A stretch of 48,050 nucleotides of DNA from Hofstenia miamia. Lineage: Eukaryota > Xenacoelomorpha > Acoela. The notes below the pieces were generated by a model. That model was not told the origin of the DNA. It made no database searches and worked only from the letters and a program-made list of their open reading frames with translations. Within the stretch, counting starts at the first letter, position 1; each line of letters begins with the position of its first letter. This document shows, in pieces, positions 11,261-22,771 of this stretch. Made by a program: the position numbers and the translations under genes. The stretch is from assembly GCA_004352715.1 (NCBI GenBank), contig SCFE01000008.1, forward strand, positions 1,471,299-1,519,348, given 5' to 3'.

Positions 11261-12260
11261 NNNNNNNNNNNNNNNNNNNNNNNNNNNNNNNNNNNNNNNN
11301 NNNNNNNNNNNNNNNNNNNNNNNNNNNNNNNNNNNNNNNNNNNNNNNNNNNNNNNNNNNNNNNNNNNNNNNNNNNNNNNNNNNNNNNNNNNNNNNNNNNN
11401 NNNNNNNNNNNNNNNNNNNNNNNNNNNNNNNNNNNNNNNNNNNNNNNNNNNNNNNNNNNNNNNNNNNNNNNNNNNNNNNNNNNNNNNNNNNNNNNNNNNN
11501 NNNNNNNNNNNNNNNNNNNNNNNNNNNNNNNNNNNNNNNNNNNNNNNNNNNNNNNNNNNNNNNNNNNNNNNNNNNNNNNNNNNNNNNNNNNNNNNNNNNN
11601 NNNNNNNNNNNNNNNNNNNNNNNNNNNNNNNNNNNNNNNNNNNNNNNNNNNNNNNNNNNNNNNNNNNNNNNNNNNNNNNNNNNNNNNNNNNNNNNNNNNN
11701 NNNNNNNNNNNNNNNNNNNNNNNNNNNNNNNNNNNNNNNNNNNNNNNNNNNNNNNNNNNNNNNNNNNNNNNNNNNNNNNNNNNNNNNNNNNNNNNNNNNN
11801 NNNNNNNNNNNNNNNNNNNNNNNNNNNNNNNNNNNNNNNNNNNNNNNNNNNNNNNNNNNNNNNNNNNNNNNNNNNNNNNNNNNNNNNNNNNNNNNNNNNN
11901 NNNNNNNNNNNNNNNNNNNNNNNNNNNNNNNNNNNNNNNNNNNNNNNNNNNNNNNNNNNNNNNNNNNNNNNNNNNNNNNNNNNNNNNNNNNNNNNNNNNN
12001 NNNNNNNNNNNNNNNNNNNNNNNNNNNNNNNNNNNNNNNNNNNNNNNNNNNNNNNNNNNNNNNNNNNNNNNNNNNNNNNNNNNNNNNNNNNNNNNNNNNN
12101 NNNNNNNNNNNNNNNNNNNNNNNNNNNNNNNNNNNNNNNNNNNNNNNNNNNNNNNNNNNNNNNNNNNNNNNNNNNNNNNNNNNNNNNNNNNNNNNNNNNN
12201 NNNNNNNNNNNNNNNNNNNNNNNNNNNNNNNNNNNNNNNNNNNNNNNNNNNNNNNNNNNN
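11261..12260. other. Assembly gap, 1000 N
   Basis: Exactly 1000 N, the conventional placeholder for a scaffold gap of unknown size. Open frames drawn across it are meaningless. Confidence 0.99.
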
Positions 12261-12273
12261 ATGAGGCAATCTA

Positions 12274-13074
12274 CAGGGTGCCCATCAAAAATCGACACAA
12301 TTTGCTTCAACAACGTTTATGTACAAAAGTCAAGATCGCATACAAAGTTCATTATAAAGTGTGTTCGAAGTGTCCACCTTGCATTTCAATACAGCTGCGC
12401 AAGCGTGGAATCCAGCTGGCACAAGCTTTCTGCACAGTCCTCATGGGGATCGCATTCCAACAGTCAATGAGAGTTGCTTTGAGTTGATTGATGTCATCAA
12501 TATGTGTCCGGTTGTCTGCGATGCTGGCAAGAAGAATTCCCCAAAGACTGTAGTCGAGAAGATTTAAGTCTGGACTCTTGGCTGGCCATTGTTGAGGTGT
12601 TATGAAGTCACGTTTGACGTCCTACCAGTCACAGGCTGACGATGAATGGCTTCCGCTAAACTTTTTCGTTTCATTGTTCGATACACGCGGTCCATTTGGG
12701 TTTTACTGATCTCGCCGAAGATCATTGGACACATTTCTTCTGTGTAGACCAGCTGGTTAACAGTCTTTTTCTTCTTACGGTAAACAGGGATATCTTCCTG
12801 ATCGCTCGCGTGTCCTTCGATGAATCGAAGTTCAGTCTTGCCATGCCAAGACACTGCAGCGTAGCACATTATGGAAGGCTGTTGCTTGTTGACCTGCACC
12901 ACAAGATCTTCAGCGGGGATGTCAGTTTTGAGTCGAACCTCTCGATATATACGCTCATTCTGTCGGTTCAATGGTGGCGAGAGACTGAAAGAAGCCTCAT
13001 CGGAGAACCAAATGTTCTTCAAGAATCACTAAAATTTGTATGGCAAATTGTGTCGATTTTTGATGGGCACCCTG
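12274..13074 (-). mobile_element. Mariner/Tc1-like transposon, deletion derivative
   Basis: The first 32 bp (starting cagggtgcccatcaaaaatc) are repeated as a perfect inverted copy at 13043-13074. TA dinucleotides flank both ends (12272-12273 and 13075-13076), the target duplication of the IS630-Tc1-mariner superfamily. The element is 801 bp, shorter than the roughly 1.2-1.4 kb of complete relatives, and encodes a truncated transposase on the minus strand. Perfect inverted repeats next to a damaged gene suggest that it moved recently with help from an intact relative. Confidence 0.93.
12352..13022 (-). pseudogene. Mariner-like transposase remnant
   Basis: From 13022 down, the minus strand encodes IWFSDEASFSLSP (first catalytic Asp region), then MCYAAVSWHGKTELRFIEG and YTEEMCPMIFGE. 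After a frame change at about 12600-12640 it continues FITPQQ then WPAKSPDLNLLDYSLWG, which holds the third catalytic acid, and ends at a stop at 12352-12354. The N-terminal helix-turn-helix DNA-binding half is missing, because only about 50 bp separate the first codon from the inverted repeat. The usual QQD-AP-H segment with the second catalytic Asp is not found in any frame. The D-containing SPDLN..DY form rather than E points to a mariner-like (DDxD) group, not Tc1. Inactive. Confidence 0.88.
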
Positions 13075-14978
13075 TAGTATACACCAAAGCAATTAATGAA
13101 AATGTAATGCATACATTTGGGAGTTTTGGGATGGGGACACCGATTTGACATCCCGCAACAGGTCCCAAATTTACCGTGACGCTGCTGATAGTAACATGAA
13201 AAAATATTTCTTTTTCATCTTTTAAAATTAGATTGTACATTTACATTTGGGTGGTATGCTAAATCACCAATCTATCTCGCTAAAAGCCAATAACTGTCAG
13301 CGAAATGACAGTAATAGTTTTTGTCAAATAGCCACAATATATGTTATCGCGGTTTATTTAAAATTTAACCTTAATGCATGCTGAAATTTCTTTTAGATTA
13401 TCGTTATCGATCTAAGAATAATACAAAACGTTCATATAGTTATTCCAGTTATTGCACTATAATTTTGCATTGCTAAACAAAAGATTTCAAGACAATACAT
13501 TTTTCAATCCGGATTTCAAATAATTATTAACTATTATATGTAAACTAGTAGATATATATAGATATATATGAAATATTAATATTTTTAGGATATTTTGAAT
13601 TTATATATAACCACTATATTGTTTCTAACACATAGATGATTGCCCGAATTAATTTAAACATTTGTCCCATTGGAACAATATCAAACAAATTCTGTATAAG
13701 GCTATTTATTAATTAACTAAATTCTAAATATGAGCATTATTGATATCAGGCAAAGAAATAGTTGTTCAAAATAAAATATAAGCTCTGGGATTTAATACAC
13801 ATGATGAGCTAAATAACAGTTTGATCCTTCTTTCAAAGTCAATTAATTCAGATCAATTTTCAAAAAACTCATCTTCATAAAGCTATTGCCATAATTTTTC
13901 TTTAAGCGCTTATGAGAATAGTATTTAAACTATAAATTATAATTCGCGGTTGGTTTCCGAGTGAATCAATTCCTCTCATTATTACTAATTGTTCAATTAA
14001 TTAATCGCAGTGCGCGCACGTCCATTGAAAACGCTATGTTCTATTTTATGTGTCAACAGTTTAATCAACGCGAAAATAGATCAAGCGGGAATTTTTTAAT
14101 TTCTGTGATCATTAAATTGCTAGTGCGCGTTGACATAAAGAAAGCTCTGTGTTCTATTTTGTGTTTCGTATTTACGTTAATTAAAATTCATTAGTGCGCG
14201 CGCGCCTTAAGCATGCGTACATAAATATTGGCGGAAGCAGTGGGTGACAAGGTGGTAACCGCTATCCTAATATTCATTTTGTGGTGGCTGTGCCACCTTA
14301 ATTATATAGTTTATTATGCTAACGAAAATTCATGCTAACAAAATGGAGACAGATCCACGTTTTATCAATATTTGCAGCTGAAACACATAAATTTGTATCC
14401 CCAAATGAATATTATGCCATGCTTTATTTTGAAAGATTTAATTACATTGTGTCATAATTCAAGAAACATGCAAGAATTTGCGAAGTACTGGCACTCAATG
14501 CCATAGTCTTCGGCAGAGATGGCAGGTATTGCAAAACATCTATTGTAATAAAATTATTCGTATATTTGGTAATTACCAAACTTCTCAGAATATCTTTTAC
14601 ATTTGACGCTTTCCTATTCCTAAAAAATATTAAATATTCATAGATCACAAACCACCTCTGATTTTTGCTCCTCAGGTACTTGGACAGTAATAAATACCCG
14701 AGTTGTTGCTATCTCCTTTAGATCTCCTGAATATTTTATTATTACTAATATGATAAATGTGAAGGTTTCCTAAGGAAAAATCCCCTCAGAAAAAATTTTT
14801 AGCACATCATTACATGGCAGCACATTAAAAAATATGTGTCAAAATCTCATATTTCTAAGTTTCCTAATATGCTTAGAGTAGTTGTTCAAAAATGTAGATA
14901 AAGGTTTTTCTAATTTTAATGTCGTACTACTCAATTTTTGAGTCGAGATAATTTATAGACGATTCTTTTCATTCAAGA
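13075..14978. other. Gene-free stretch with a CpG-rich patch
   Basis: No supported gene. At 13985-14225 the otherwise CG-poor sequence has clustered CpG (gtgcgcgcacg, gtgcgcg, gtgcgcgcgcgcc) and an imperfect internal repeat, with tctattttatgtg and tctattttgtgtt about 115 bp apart. This could be a diverged repeat unit or a promoter-like patch; neither is proven. Confidence 0.4.
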
Positions 14979-15120
14979 NNNNNNNNNNNNNNNNNNNNNN
15001 NNNNNNNNNNNNNNNNNNNNNNNNNNNNNNNNNNNNNNNNNNNNNNNNNNNNNNNNNNNNNNNNNNNNNNNNNNNNNNNNNNNNNNNNNNNNNNNNNNNN
15101 NNNNNNNNNNNNNNNNNNNN
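14979..15120. other. Assembly gap, 142 N
   Basis: Run of N between otherwise unremarkable AT-rich sequence. Confidence 0.99.
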
Positions 15121-15204
15121 GTATCTAAAAGATAATGGCTACCCTTTATTGGACTTTTGTTTGTTTAGTCAGCAATGCTTGAACTGTTTAGTAATATAAA
15201 ATGT

Positions 15205-15440
15205 GGTTTTGCATATAAAAGCAATGCTAAAACAATCCTGTGACAACATAAAACAACGTTGTTACGCCCTTAAAATATTGATTTTTTATTCATAAAAACA
15301 ACCAAAGAGCAACCTAATGTGACGTTGTTGAACCAACGTTGTTTCTACTAATGAAATGGTAACATTTCCACGTTAAAACAACGTTGTTTTTGATACATAA
15401 AACAACCACAAAACAACGCTGCTTAGCGCTTAAATTGTTA
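15205..15440. repeat. Cluster of AACAACGTTGTT palindromes, MITE-like
   Basis: The palindrome aacaacgttgtt occurs at 15252-15263, a near copy at 15334-15343, and a perfect 16-bp version (aaaacaacgttgtttt) at 15375-15390. Half-sites (gacgttgttg, aaaacaacgctg) occur at 15321 and 15411. Repeated palindromes of this kind are common in subterminal regions of miniature inverted-repeat elements. Exact ends and target duplication were not located. Confidence 0.5.
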
Positions 15441-15781
15441 TCTGTGTATGTAGCACATGCAATGTACTACATAATAATAAATCATATGGAATAGTGTTTA
15501 TTGTATTCCTTTGCATCTGGAATAAGACAGACTGATTTGCAATAACATCTGCATACTTATTCAAAACGTCTATATTTGCACCAACATGCACAAAAATTAA
15601 TTTAGCACTTACATGTAGAAATCAATGATGAATGGATACTGCACTGTGCTCAAATTTATATCTGCATTTATTCTGTATAAAAGCACAGTTGCTTTTTGAT
15701 CTTCAGGTGCGGTGCATGTATGAATATATGAATAGGACTAAGCATTTCTAAAAATGTGTGGATGTGGGTTGAGTACAAATT

Positions 15782-16665
15782 AAGGGCCTTTGAAGTTCGA
15801 ATTCACGAATTTAGACAAATTTGAAATCGATTTCGAATTTCCTTAAATTCGACAAAAATTTCGAATTTCAAAAAAATAATGAAGTTTTAAACTTAAATAA
15901 ATTAGGAAATGATTTTTGTTCAAGTACCAAATAACACCGACTGTCGTGGTGTTGGAATTTTCTGGAATGAACTGTTACTCAATATCTATAGTAGGTTTAT
16001 TTGTGGTAGACATACATCGTAATCCTCATTTAAATGATTGTTTTTTCAAGTTCCGAAATCGAAATTGAAAAGTCCTTGTGTCAGGATTTCAGATCTTGTG
16101 ATTCAAATATTGTAGATAACCAGATTTCAACTCCTCAAACTTCATCTGGTGAGTTGCTGAAATGTGTACTTGAATCTGTCCAGCAGTATCAGTTGGCTGA
16201 TCTTGAAAGTCTTGAAGAATATATATGAGTGGACCCATAATTAATGAAATTGAATGTCGTCTTTTTTCTGGAAAATAAATATTGTTTTTCTCCTTCTTCC
16301 ATGCTGTATGATGATTTCTGGTAATTGCGAGCACAAACTGATCTTCTGAGCATACCAACTTATATGGTTCACTTGTTCTTTCAAGACTACTTCAGTCACC
16401 AATTCTGCAATAAAGAATAATCAATTATTATTCCAATAAATGACTGCTGTTTTCCTTTTGAATAAATTAATAAATAAGTATTTTCAAATAGTAAACTAGA
16501 AATATTTGAATGTCTCTTGTCTTTTAAGTCCTTGATATTTTTTAAAAAGTTTACTAGCCTGACTATAATTTTTCACTCTCAAATTGCATATTGACGAATT
16601 CGAATTTGAATCCTCCAAATTCGAAATTTGATTTCAAATGCGAAAATCAAATTTGCAGGGCTCTG
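15782..16665. mobile_element. Possible decayed hAT-like element
   Basis: The left segment aagggcctttgaagttcg (15782) and the reverse complement of the right segment, cagagccctgcaaatttg (ending 16665), align at roughly two thirds of positions. Both ends are followed by dense gaattcgaa-type subterminal repeats (15798-15870 and 16595-16650). This is the look of an old hAT element. The flanking 8-mers do not match. A 64-codon plus-strand frame inside (16034-16228) looks mildly protein-like but is not recognised. Confidence 0.4.
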
Positions 16666-18479
16666 GTTGCGGGTAGGGTTAGGTATGAAAATTTGTACCC
16701 ATGTTCATTCTTGCTCTATTATGCTATTAAATGCATATTGAAAAGTCCGAGGCTTCTAAATTTATAAATTTGTATAAGTAAAGGATTCCTTAGCACATGC
16801 TATATAAACAACACGTAGTAAAACATGCGATCTAGCAGAAAGCGTTTCAAAACATAAACTGTTTTCTTTCATACAAAAAGACGCAATTCTTAAATTTCAG
16901 CATGACAAGCGAAAAGTAGAAAGAGTGTTAGGACATAGCAGAAATAGTGAATTAACAATTAATAGTACAATAAAATTAGAATCAGCACTCAACGCCTAAA
17001 TGACATTGGATCAGGGAAAGCAATTTGGGGTATTCAGCTCAACAAAAAGCACAACTTAACGTCAGAAACTAAAGACAAAGTTACAGTTTCTACAATATGA
17101 AAAATCTTTAGGTAGTGCTATTCTTTGTAACATATTCCTGAAAAGAATATTGACTATTTTGATACATTTAGGGTTATGAACCTGTTGAACTGTAACCCTT
17201 TATAGATCTTATAGAAAGCAAGTTACATTATACTTTTCTTGCTTTATCTGGAGTCTGAAATAAGTGAAATTTTCCAAAGAATCCTATCCATAATAATCAA
17301 CAACTGCATTCTCATAGTTTATTAAATTCCTAGAATAATGCAATCATACAAATGCACAGATTGACCTGCACAGAAAATTTAAGCCCAATTGCAGGCCTGG
17401 AAACTTTAAGCCCGTTTTCTTATAGGGCAAAAAAAATTCCCCAAGTTATCTGTTTGCTACACCAAAATTTAGTATGTTAGAAATGCCGAATATAATCTAC
17501 ACACTGAAATTGAAGATCTTAAGAGTTAGAAGATCATATGATACTAATGTAAAACTTCAAAATATAAATTTTATTTTTCAACTTTTTGTTTACAATTTAT
17601 CCGACATTCACTGCATTTAAAATGACTATGCACAGCTACGGAATAGTATGCTTTTCAAATGTTGGCCCATCTTTTCCAATGGTTCTGGTCCGGCCTGGTC
17701 CATGTCTATTTCTGTATTAACATCGAAATAAATTATTTTTAAACTCGACAAATATTTATCCTCCGTAAGTCCGAACTGATTAAAGCCGAAGAACTTTTAA
17801 ATGGCGCGGTGAAATGCTTTTAAATTTGTCAAATTGTATATACATTTAAGCACTTATGATATAGATCTATTCTTTTCCTTTTGAAAACGACGATGTTTAA
17901 CGTAAGAGAATTAAAATTTAGAAACCTACTTTTATATTTTATCTCTTAAACACTATATGGCAGTTTTGGGGGTTATTTAGATGTCCGAATGAGGAATTAT
18001 ATATCATTATTTAAATTTTATTGGTTACTTCGGAATATTCGGTTTTATTATTTTTTGAAATCACTATTTCACTGAATTTAAAATGAATGGATGGTTTCTA
18101 GTACCTGACTGACTGCCGGTATTTAGCTCAATGACAGAATTTGAACATTAAACAGTTATGATTAATCCGGGTCCGGGAAAACTTGTGTTATGCTTGTGAA
18201 AATATAAGGTTGTCAATTTTTGTTAAACGCAGGTCTACCTTTGCTGAGGGACGGCTTCACCCACATATATATTTTAAAAAATTTTGGGTGGAAGCAATAA
18301 TTGTTATTTCGTTCAGCATTATATAATTTGTTTAAGAAGATACGTCACTCTTAAATTAATCAAATAAAATTATTTATTTATAAATAGTTTTGCAATACGA
18401 ATAGCAGGTAATTAAAATATTTGACATCTTAAATATGTTTGGAATTTGACAGATTAGTAAATTAGGACTTACAATTAAC
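16666..18479. other. No gene recognised
   Basis: AT-rich. Possible transposon-like GC-richer scraps occur near 17392 (caggcctggaaac) and 17690 (ggtccggcctggtcc), but no paired ends or target duplications were found. Confidence 0.4.
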
Positions 18480-18600
18480 CAGGGTTGCCGTTGATATGGA
18501 AATTTCGCATCAGATCAAATCAAGTCAACTGACTGTTGCTAACTGATATCAATTCAAATCAACAGTAATTTTTTGTTGATATCAACAGTATTACATTATT
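18480..18600. repeat. Solo hAT-like terminus with GTTGATATCAAC repeats
   Basis: Starts cagggttgccgttgatatgg, a CAGGGTTGCC opening common among hAT ends. It is followed by repeated tcaact, gatatcaa and gttgatatcaac motifs. No matching opposite end was found within the next several kb. Confidence 0.4.
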
Positions 18601-20572
18601 TGATACAATGTATTCTTTACTTATTTCAACGAAAATCACTAAATTCGAGCTCATGTGCTTAAGCAGGGCACACGACTTCTTTAATTATTACTAATGCAAT
18701 CTTGATTGCACTGCAGCAGATTTATATTTTGATAGATCTTTAGCCTAAATTTTTGCATGTTTACAAATACAGTATGTTCATTATAAATAATATTTCACTT
18801 AGACGAAATTTTTATTTTCAAAATTCGCTAGATGGCGTCGTAAAATATTGAATTAGTTTGTAAAAAACAAAGGGAATTTGGTATTTAGACCTATAGCACT
18901 TTTAATATTGCAATTTGTTTGCGTTACGAAACAATTATGAGTACATTACGCTTTGCTACATTTATTCAGCCATTAAAATTCAAAATTGACCCAGTCAATG
19001 TTTTGACAAATGAGGTTAAATTTAGTCAACAACTTTTCGAAAATTCGTTAGAATTTTCAAAAATCATTGCTTTGTAGAGGTGATTCCAATTTGATATTTC
19101 TATATTACAAAACGAATTATGATTTCCGGACCTCTTCTGGTGAACTTGCACCTGATTATTTGCCATACATCCGCAGTTTTACACTGCTTTAGGACAGCCA
19201 GTACTCTGTCTTTTCTTGTTCAACCCTTTAGTTCTTTTCAGCATTCTTTAAAGCTCCTTTAGTTCTATATTACATTGTTAATATTATATTTTTAGTTATT
19301 ATTCCCTTTATGATGTCAACACTTAGTTTATTACAACTTTCGAATTTCTGCTTAACAATTACAACTAATGCATTTCAGAACACTATTACTCTATGACTTT
19401 TGACGTTATGCACTAGGGTTATACAATAAAATATGCGCAAAGTATCGGCCAAACCAAATTTTCAATTTTCACTTTCGTAAGATTCGATTATTATAATTAA
19501 TAGAGTAGACTAAATTTGGATACCTATAAATCCATGAGTTTTTATGCTATCGACACAGTTTAAATACCATTCGATGCGTGCTGAATAGCTCTAAGATAAA
19601 CTGATTTTAAATTTTGTAATTTTTTCAATTTTCCCTATTTTTAGAGAATAAATGTAATTGATAAGAACATAGCACTTTAATAGCTTTTCAATATTTGTTT
19701 AATGTAAACAAAGGATTAGAGCTTCCTTTGATATCTGAAATTATGTCATTGACCTGTCTAGGGCAAAGCAATTTTAACGTTGGAGTAGAATAATTTCGGA
19801 AGGTTACTGTGAATTCAATTTTGACGCTGTAGTCATAAAAAATATATCATTCTCCTACAAAACAATAGCTCCATGTGGCAATGTTTGTCGATTTCCGATT
19901 TGATGAATACTTATATTTTAAACTGCGAACAATGTATCAGTCGATTTTTACGAAATTAAAGAGCTTTTCAAGGACAACTCATTCAGTGCATCTCTATTTC
20001 ATAGAAATGGGTGTTTGTTGTACACTATCTAGCTGCACTATATTGCTTAATACATAATAGAAATCATTAAAAATCTCTTTGAGTGAAATTGATTATAATA
20101 ATACAATTCAATATATGTAAATGTTAAAAATGTCGCGCAAAATATTCATAAATTTTAAAGGCAATACTCATTGAATCTTGTTCAGATTTCTTAGCTGTTT
20201 TCAGAGTTTAAAGGAATTACTCTAAACCTATTTTACAAGATCAATATCAGATTTTTTCCCCTTTTTTCTATGTAATTTTGGAATTTTTATTAAAAAAATT
20301 TCGAATTACTAGTATATTTCTTCAAATGACACATTTCAAAACCCCATTGCTCTTTGAGTATTGATGCTATTGATAAACTGTATATATCAATAAAATGTTC
20401 GCAGTGAATAGAAATTCAATGAAAATAGTTAAGAAAAGTTTTATGCAAAATGTCAGTGTTTTATTAATAATCATTGTATTAATGAGCGTTTTTTAATCAC
20501 AATCCAGGGCTCAAACGTGCAATTAATATTATTCAAGAAAGTAACACTCACAATAAAAAACTCTCAACAAAC
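18601..20572. other. No gene recognised
   Basis: AT-rich sequence. The only frame of note (19875-20057, plus) shows no domain. Confidence 0.4.
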
Positions 20573-21596
20573 CAAATTAGTTGAGTTTTTTATAATAATA
20601 AATGAATTAAACTAATACTTGCTGATTACACCATAAAAATGTTTGCAAAATATTATGAACATGTTGATAAAAGAAATGACAAGAGCAAAAAAATATATAT
20701 TAGGGGTATTCCTATACATTTGCATAATAAGATAATGTATTTTCAATTGATCAGCAATTGGAAACTGAAAATGTAGTTAATTTTCTAATATTTTAAAGTA
20801 AAATTTAAATTAGATGATTGCGTTGGAATTTCATTTGATAAGCCTGTATATGGATCACATTACACATAACACGTAAAGTAGATTTATCAGTTTCAGTTAA
20901 ATATCTTGTTTAAATAGCATAATTATATATATATATATATATGCAGCGCGTACTGAATGAAAGAATGAACAGATCTGACTACAATACAAGTTTCGTTAAA
21001 TTGTATCGAACTATGTTTTTCATTCCTGATAATATTTCATTGAAAACAGATCCTTATATGGATTTATACATTTTGAAGGACATGAACAACAGGCCANCAA
21101 ATTAGTTGAGTTTTTTATAATAATAGATGAATTAAACTAATACTTGCTGATTACACCATGAAAATGTTTGCAAAATATTATGAACATGTTGATAAAAGAA
21201 ATGACAAGAGCAAAAAAATATATATTAGGGGTATTCCTATACATTTGCATAATAAGATAATGTATTTTCAATTGATCAGCAATTGGAAACTGAAAATGTA
21301 GTTAATTTTCTAATATTTTAAAGTAAAATTTAAATTAGATGATTGCGTTGGAATTTCATTTGATAAGCCTGTATATGGATCACATTACACATAACACGTA
21401 AAGTAGATTTATCAGTTTCAGTTAAATATCTTGTTTANNNNNNNNNNNGTACTGAATGAAAGAATGACTACAATACAAGTTTCGTTAAATTGTATCGAAC
21501 TATGTTTTTCATTCCTGATAATATTTCATTGAAAACAGATCCTTATATGGATTTATACATTTTGAAGGACATGAGCAACAGGCCAATGCTTGAAAT
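20573..21596. repeat. 525-bp apparent tandem duplication at an assembly join
   Basis: 20573-21096 recurs as 21098-21437 plus 21449-21596 with an offset of 525 bp. The copies differ only at scattered single bases and by a 9-bp indel. A single N (21097) sits exactly at the junction, and an 11-N run (21438-21448) replaces an (AT)n tract of the first copy (20924-20942). This is what two unmerged haplotype contigs look like. Confidence 0.85.
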
Positions 21597-21679
21597 TTAA
21601 CTTTATTACGTATTTATGCATTACTGTTTTTATCATAATTTTTACTACAGTTGCTCATTAACATAATAGATTGACTTTC

Positions 21680-21771
21680 AAAACTAAATGCGAAACATTC
21701 TGGTTATTTTTCGAAACAAAATAACGAAACATTTTGGTTACTTTTTGTTACAAAAAACGAAACGAAATTTA
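21680..21771. repeat. Two imperfect ~33-bp tandem units
   Basis: The motif cgaaacatt.tggtta..ttt is repeated at 21690 and 21724 and followed by acgaaacgaaat. A short tandem repeat of unknown origin. Confidence 0.5.
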
Positions 21772-21871
21772 CCATTGCGCTTACAAAATGTTTGATTAAT
21801 TTGTCACCACTATTTTCGTTAATGTCCTTAAAATTTTTTATTGAGATAAGCTAAACACAATTAAAAAAGAC

Positions 21872-22035
21872 CAGTGGCGTACGCAATGGGGGGAATGGTG
21901 GAATGTCCCGCGGCAGGTTTTCAAAAGTGACTAAATAAAAAATTTTTGATAAAAAATGTAAAATTGAAAATCGAATTTCGTGAAATGCATTTTTAGGGTC
22001 AATTTTTCCCCGACAGAAAATGTGCGTACGCAGCC
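21872..22035. mobile_element. 164-bp hAT miniature element with 8-bp target duplication
   Basis: The left end cagtggcgtacgca and the reverse complement of the right end, ggctgcgtacgca, share gcgtacgca. The CAGTGGCGTA opening is a frequent hAT terminus. The 8-mer aaaaagac occurs immediately outside both ends (21864-21871 and 22036-22043), matching the hAT target-duplication length. The AT-rich interior has no transposase. A non-autonomous hAT MITE is the natural reading. The minus-strand 64-codon frame that overlaps it is chance. Confidence 0.8.
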
Positions 22036-22043
22036 AAAAAGAC

Positions 22044-22771
22044 ATCTATTTTATTACTATTTTATTATTAGGTTTAAGAAAATTATATTGGCTCTTTCTA
22101 AAAGCCATTTAGTCAAAAAACATGGAGTTATATTTTAATATCTAAGAACATTACACATTTCACAAAACGCCAAAAAACAATTAGGTTCTCAGAAGCGAGT
22201 CAAATAAAATGTAATTTTCCTTCCAACTGCATTTATTAAAATAGCCTCTAAATTCTTTTATAAAAATATACCTATAAGAATTTCTTACCGATTACTGAAG
22301 CTTTCAGCAAAAATTATCAGGCAAACGTAACTATTTCTGATACTCGTGACTAATTTCTTGTTTATGTTGAAGTAATTTGATAAAAAAATTTAGTAAATCC
22401 AAATTTTTGAAAGCATTCATGTTATTTTTAAAAATATCAGAATACCGAAAACAGCAAGATATACATAACAAATAAGTGATATTATTTCGCTAAGAATCAA
22501 CTTGACACTGTACCTGGCTGTGGTAAAATGCTGCAATATAGAATGAATTATAAATAACGCTTACTGTTTGCCTTTCTTATGTATAAAAATTATTTTGAAT
22601 TTCATACAAATTTCTAAGAAATATTTGCACAGAAATAATTAGCTTTAACAGATGGGAAATGAGTGCTAGTATGAGTATGAAAATGCCCAGACACATAATT
22701 ACCATTGTATTGCCCCTGTTGCTCACTGCTGCTAAGTTAACCTTAACTTAAGTTACTCTTTGACATATTAA
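22044..22771. other. No gene recognised
   Basis: AT-rich sequence between the hAT miniature element and the truncated LINE; nothing supported. Confidence 0.45.

Noticed and set aside
11219-12313. Long open frames across the N run
   Set aside because: They consist almost entirely of undetermined residues across a 1000-N gap; the real residues at one edge are the mariner inverted repeat.
12261-12567. Three overlapping plus-strand frames next to the gap
   Set aside because: They are antisense shadows of the mariner transposase C terminus and its inverted repeat.
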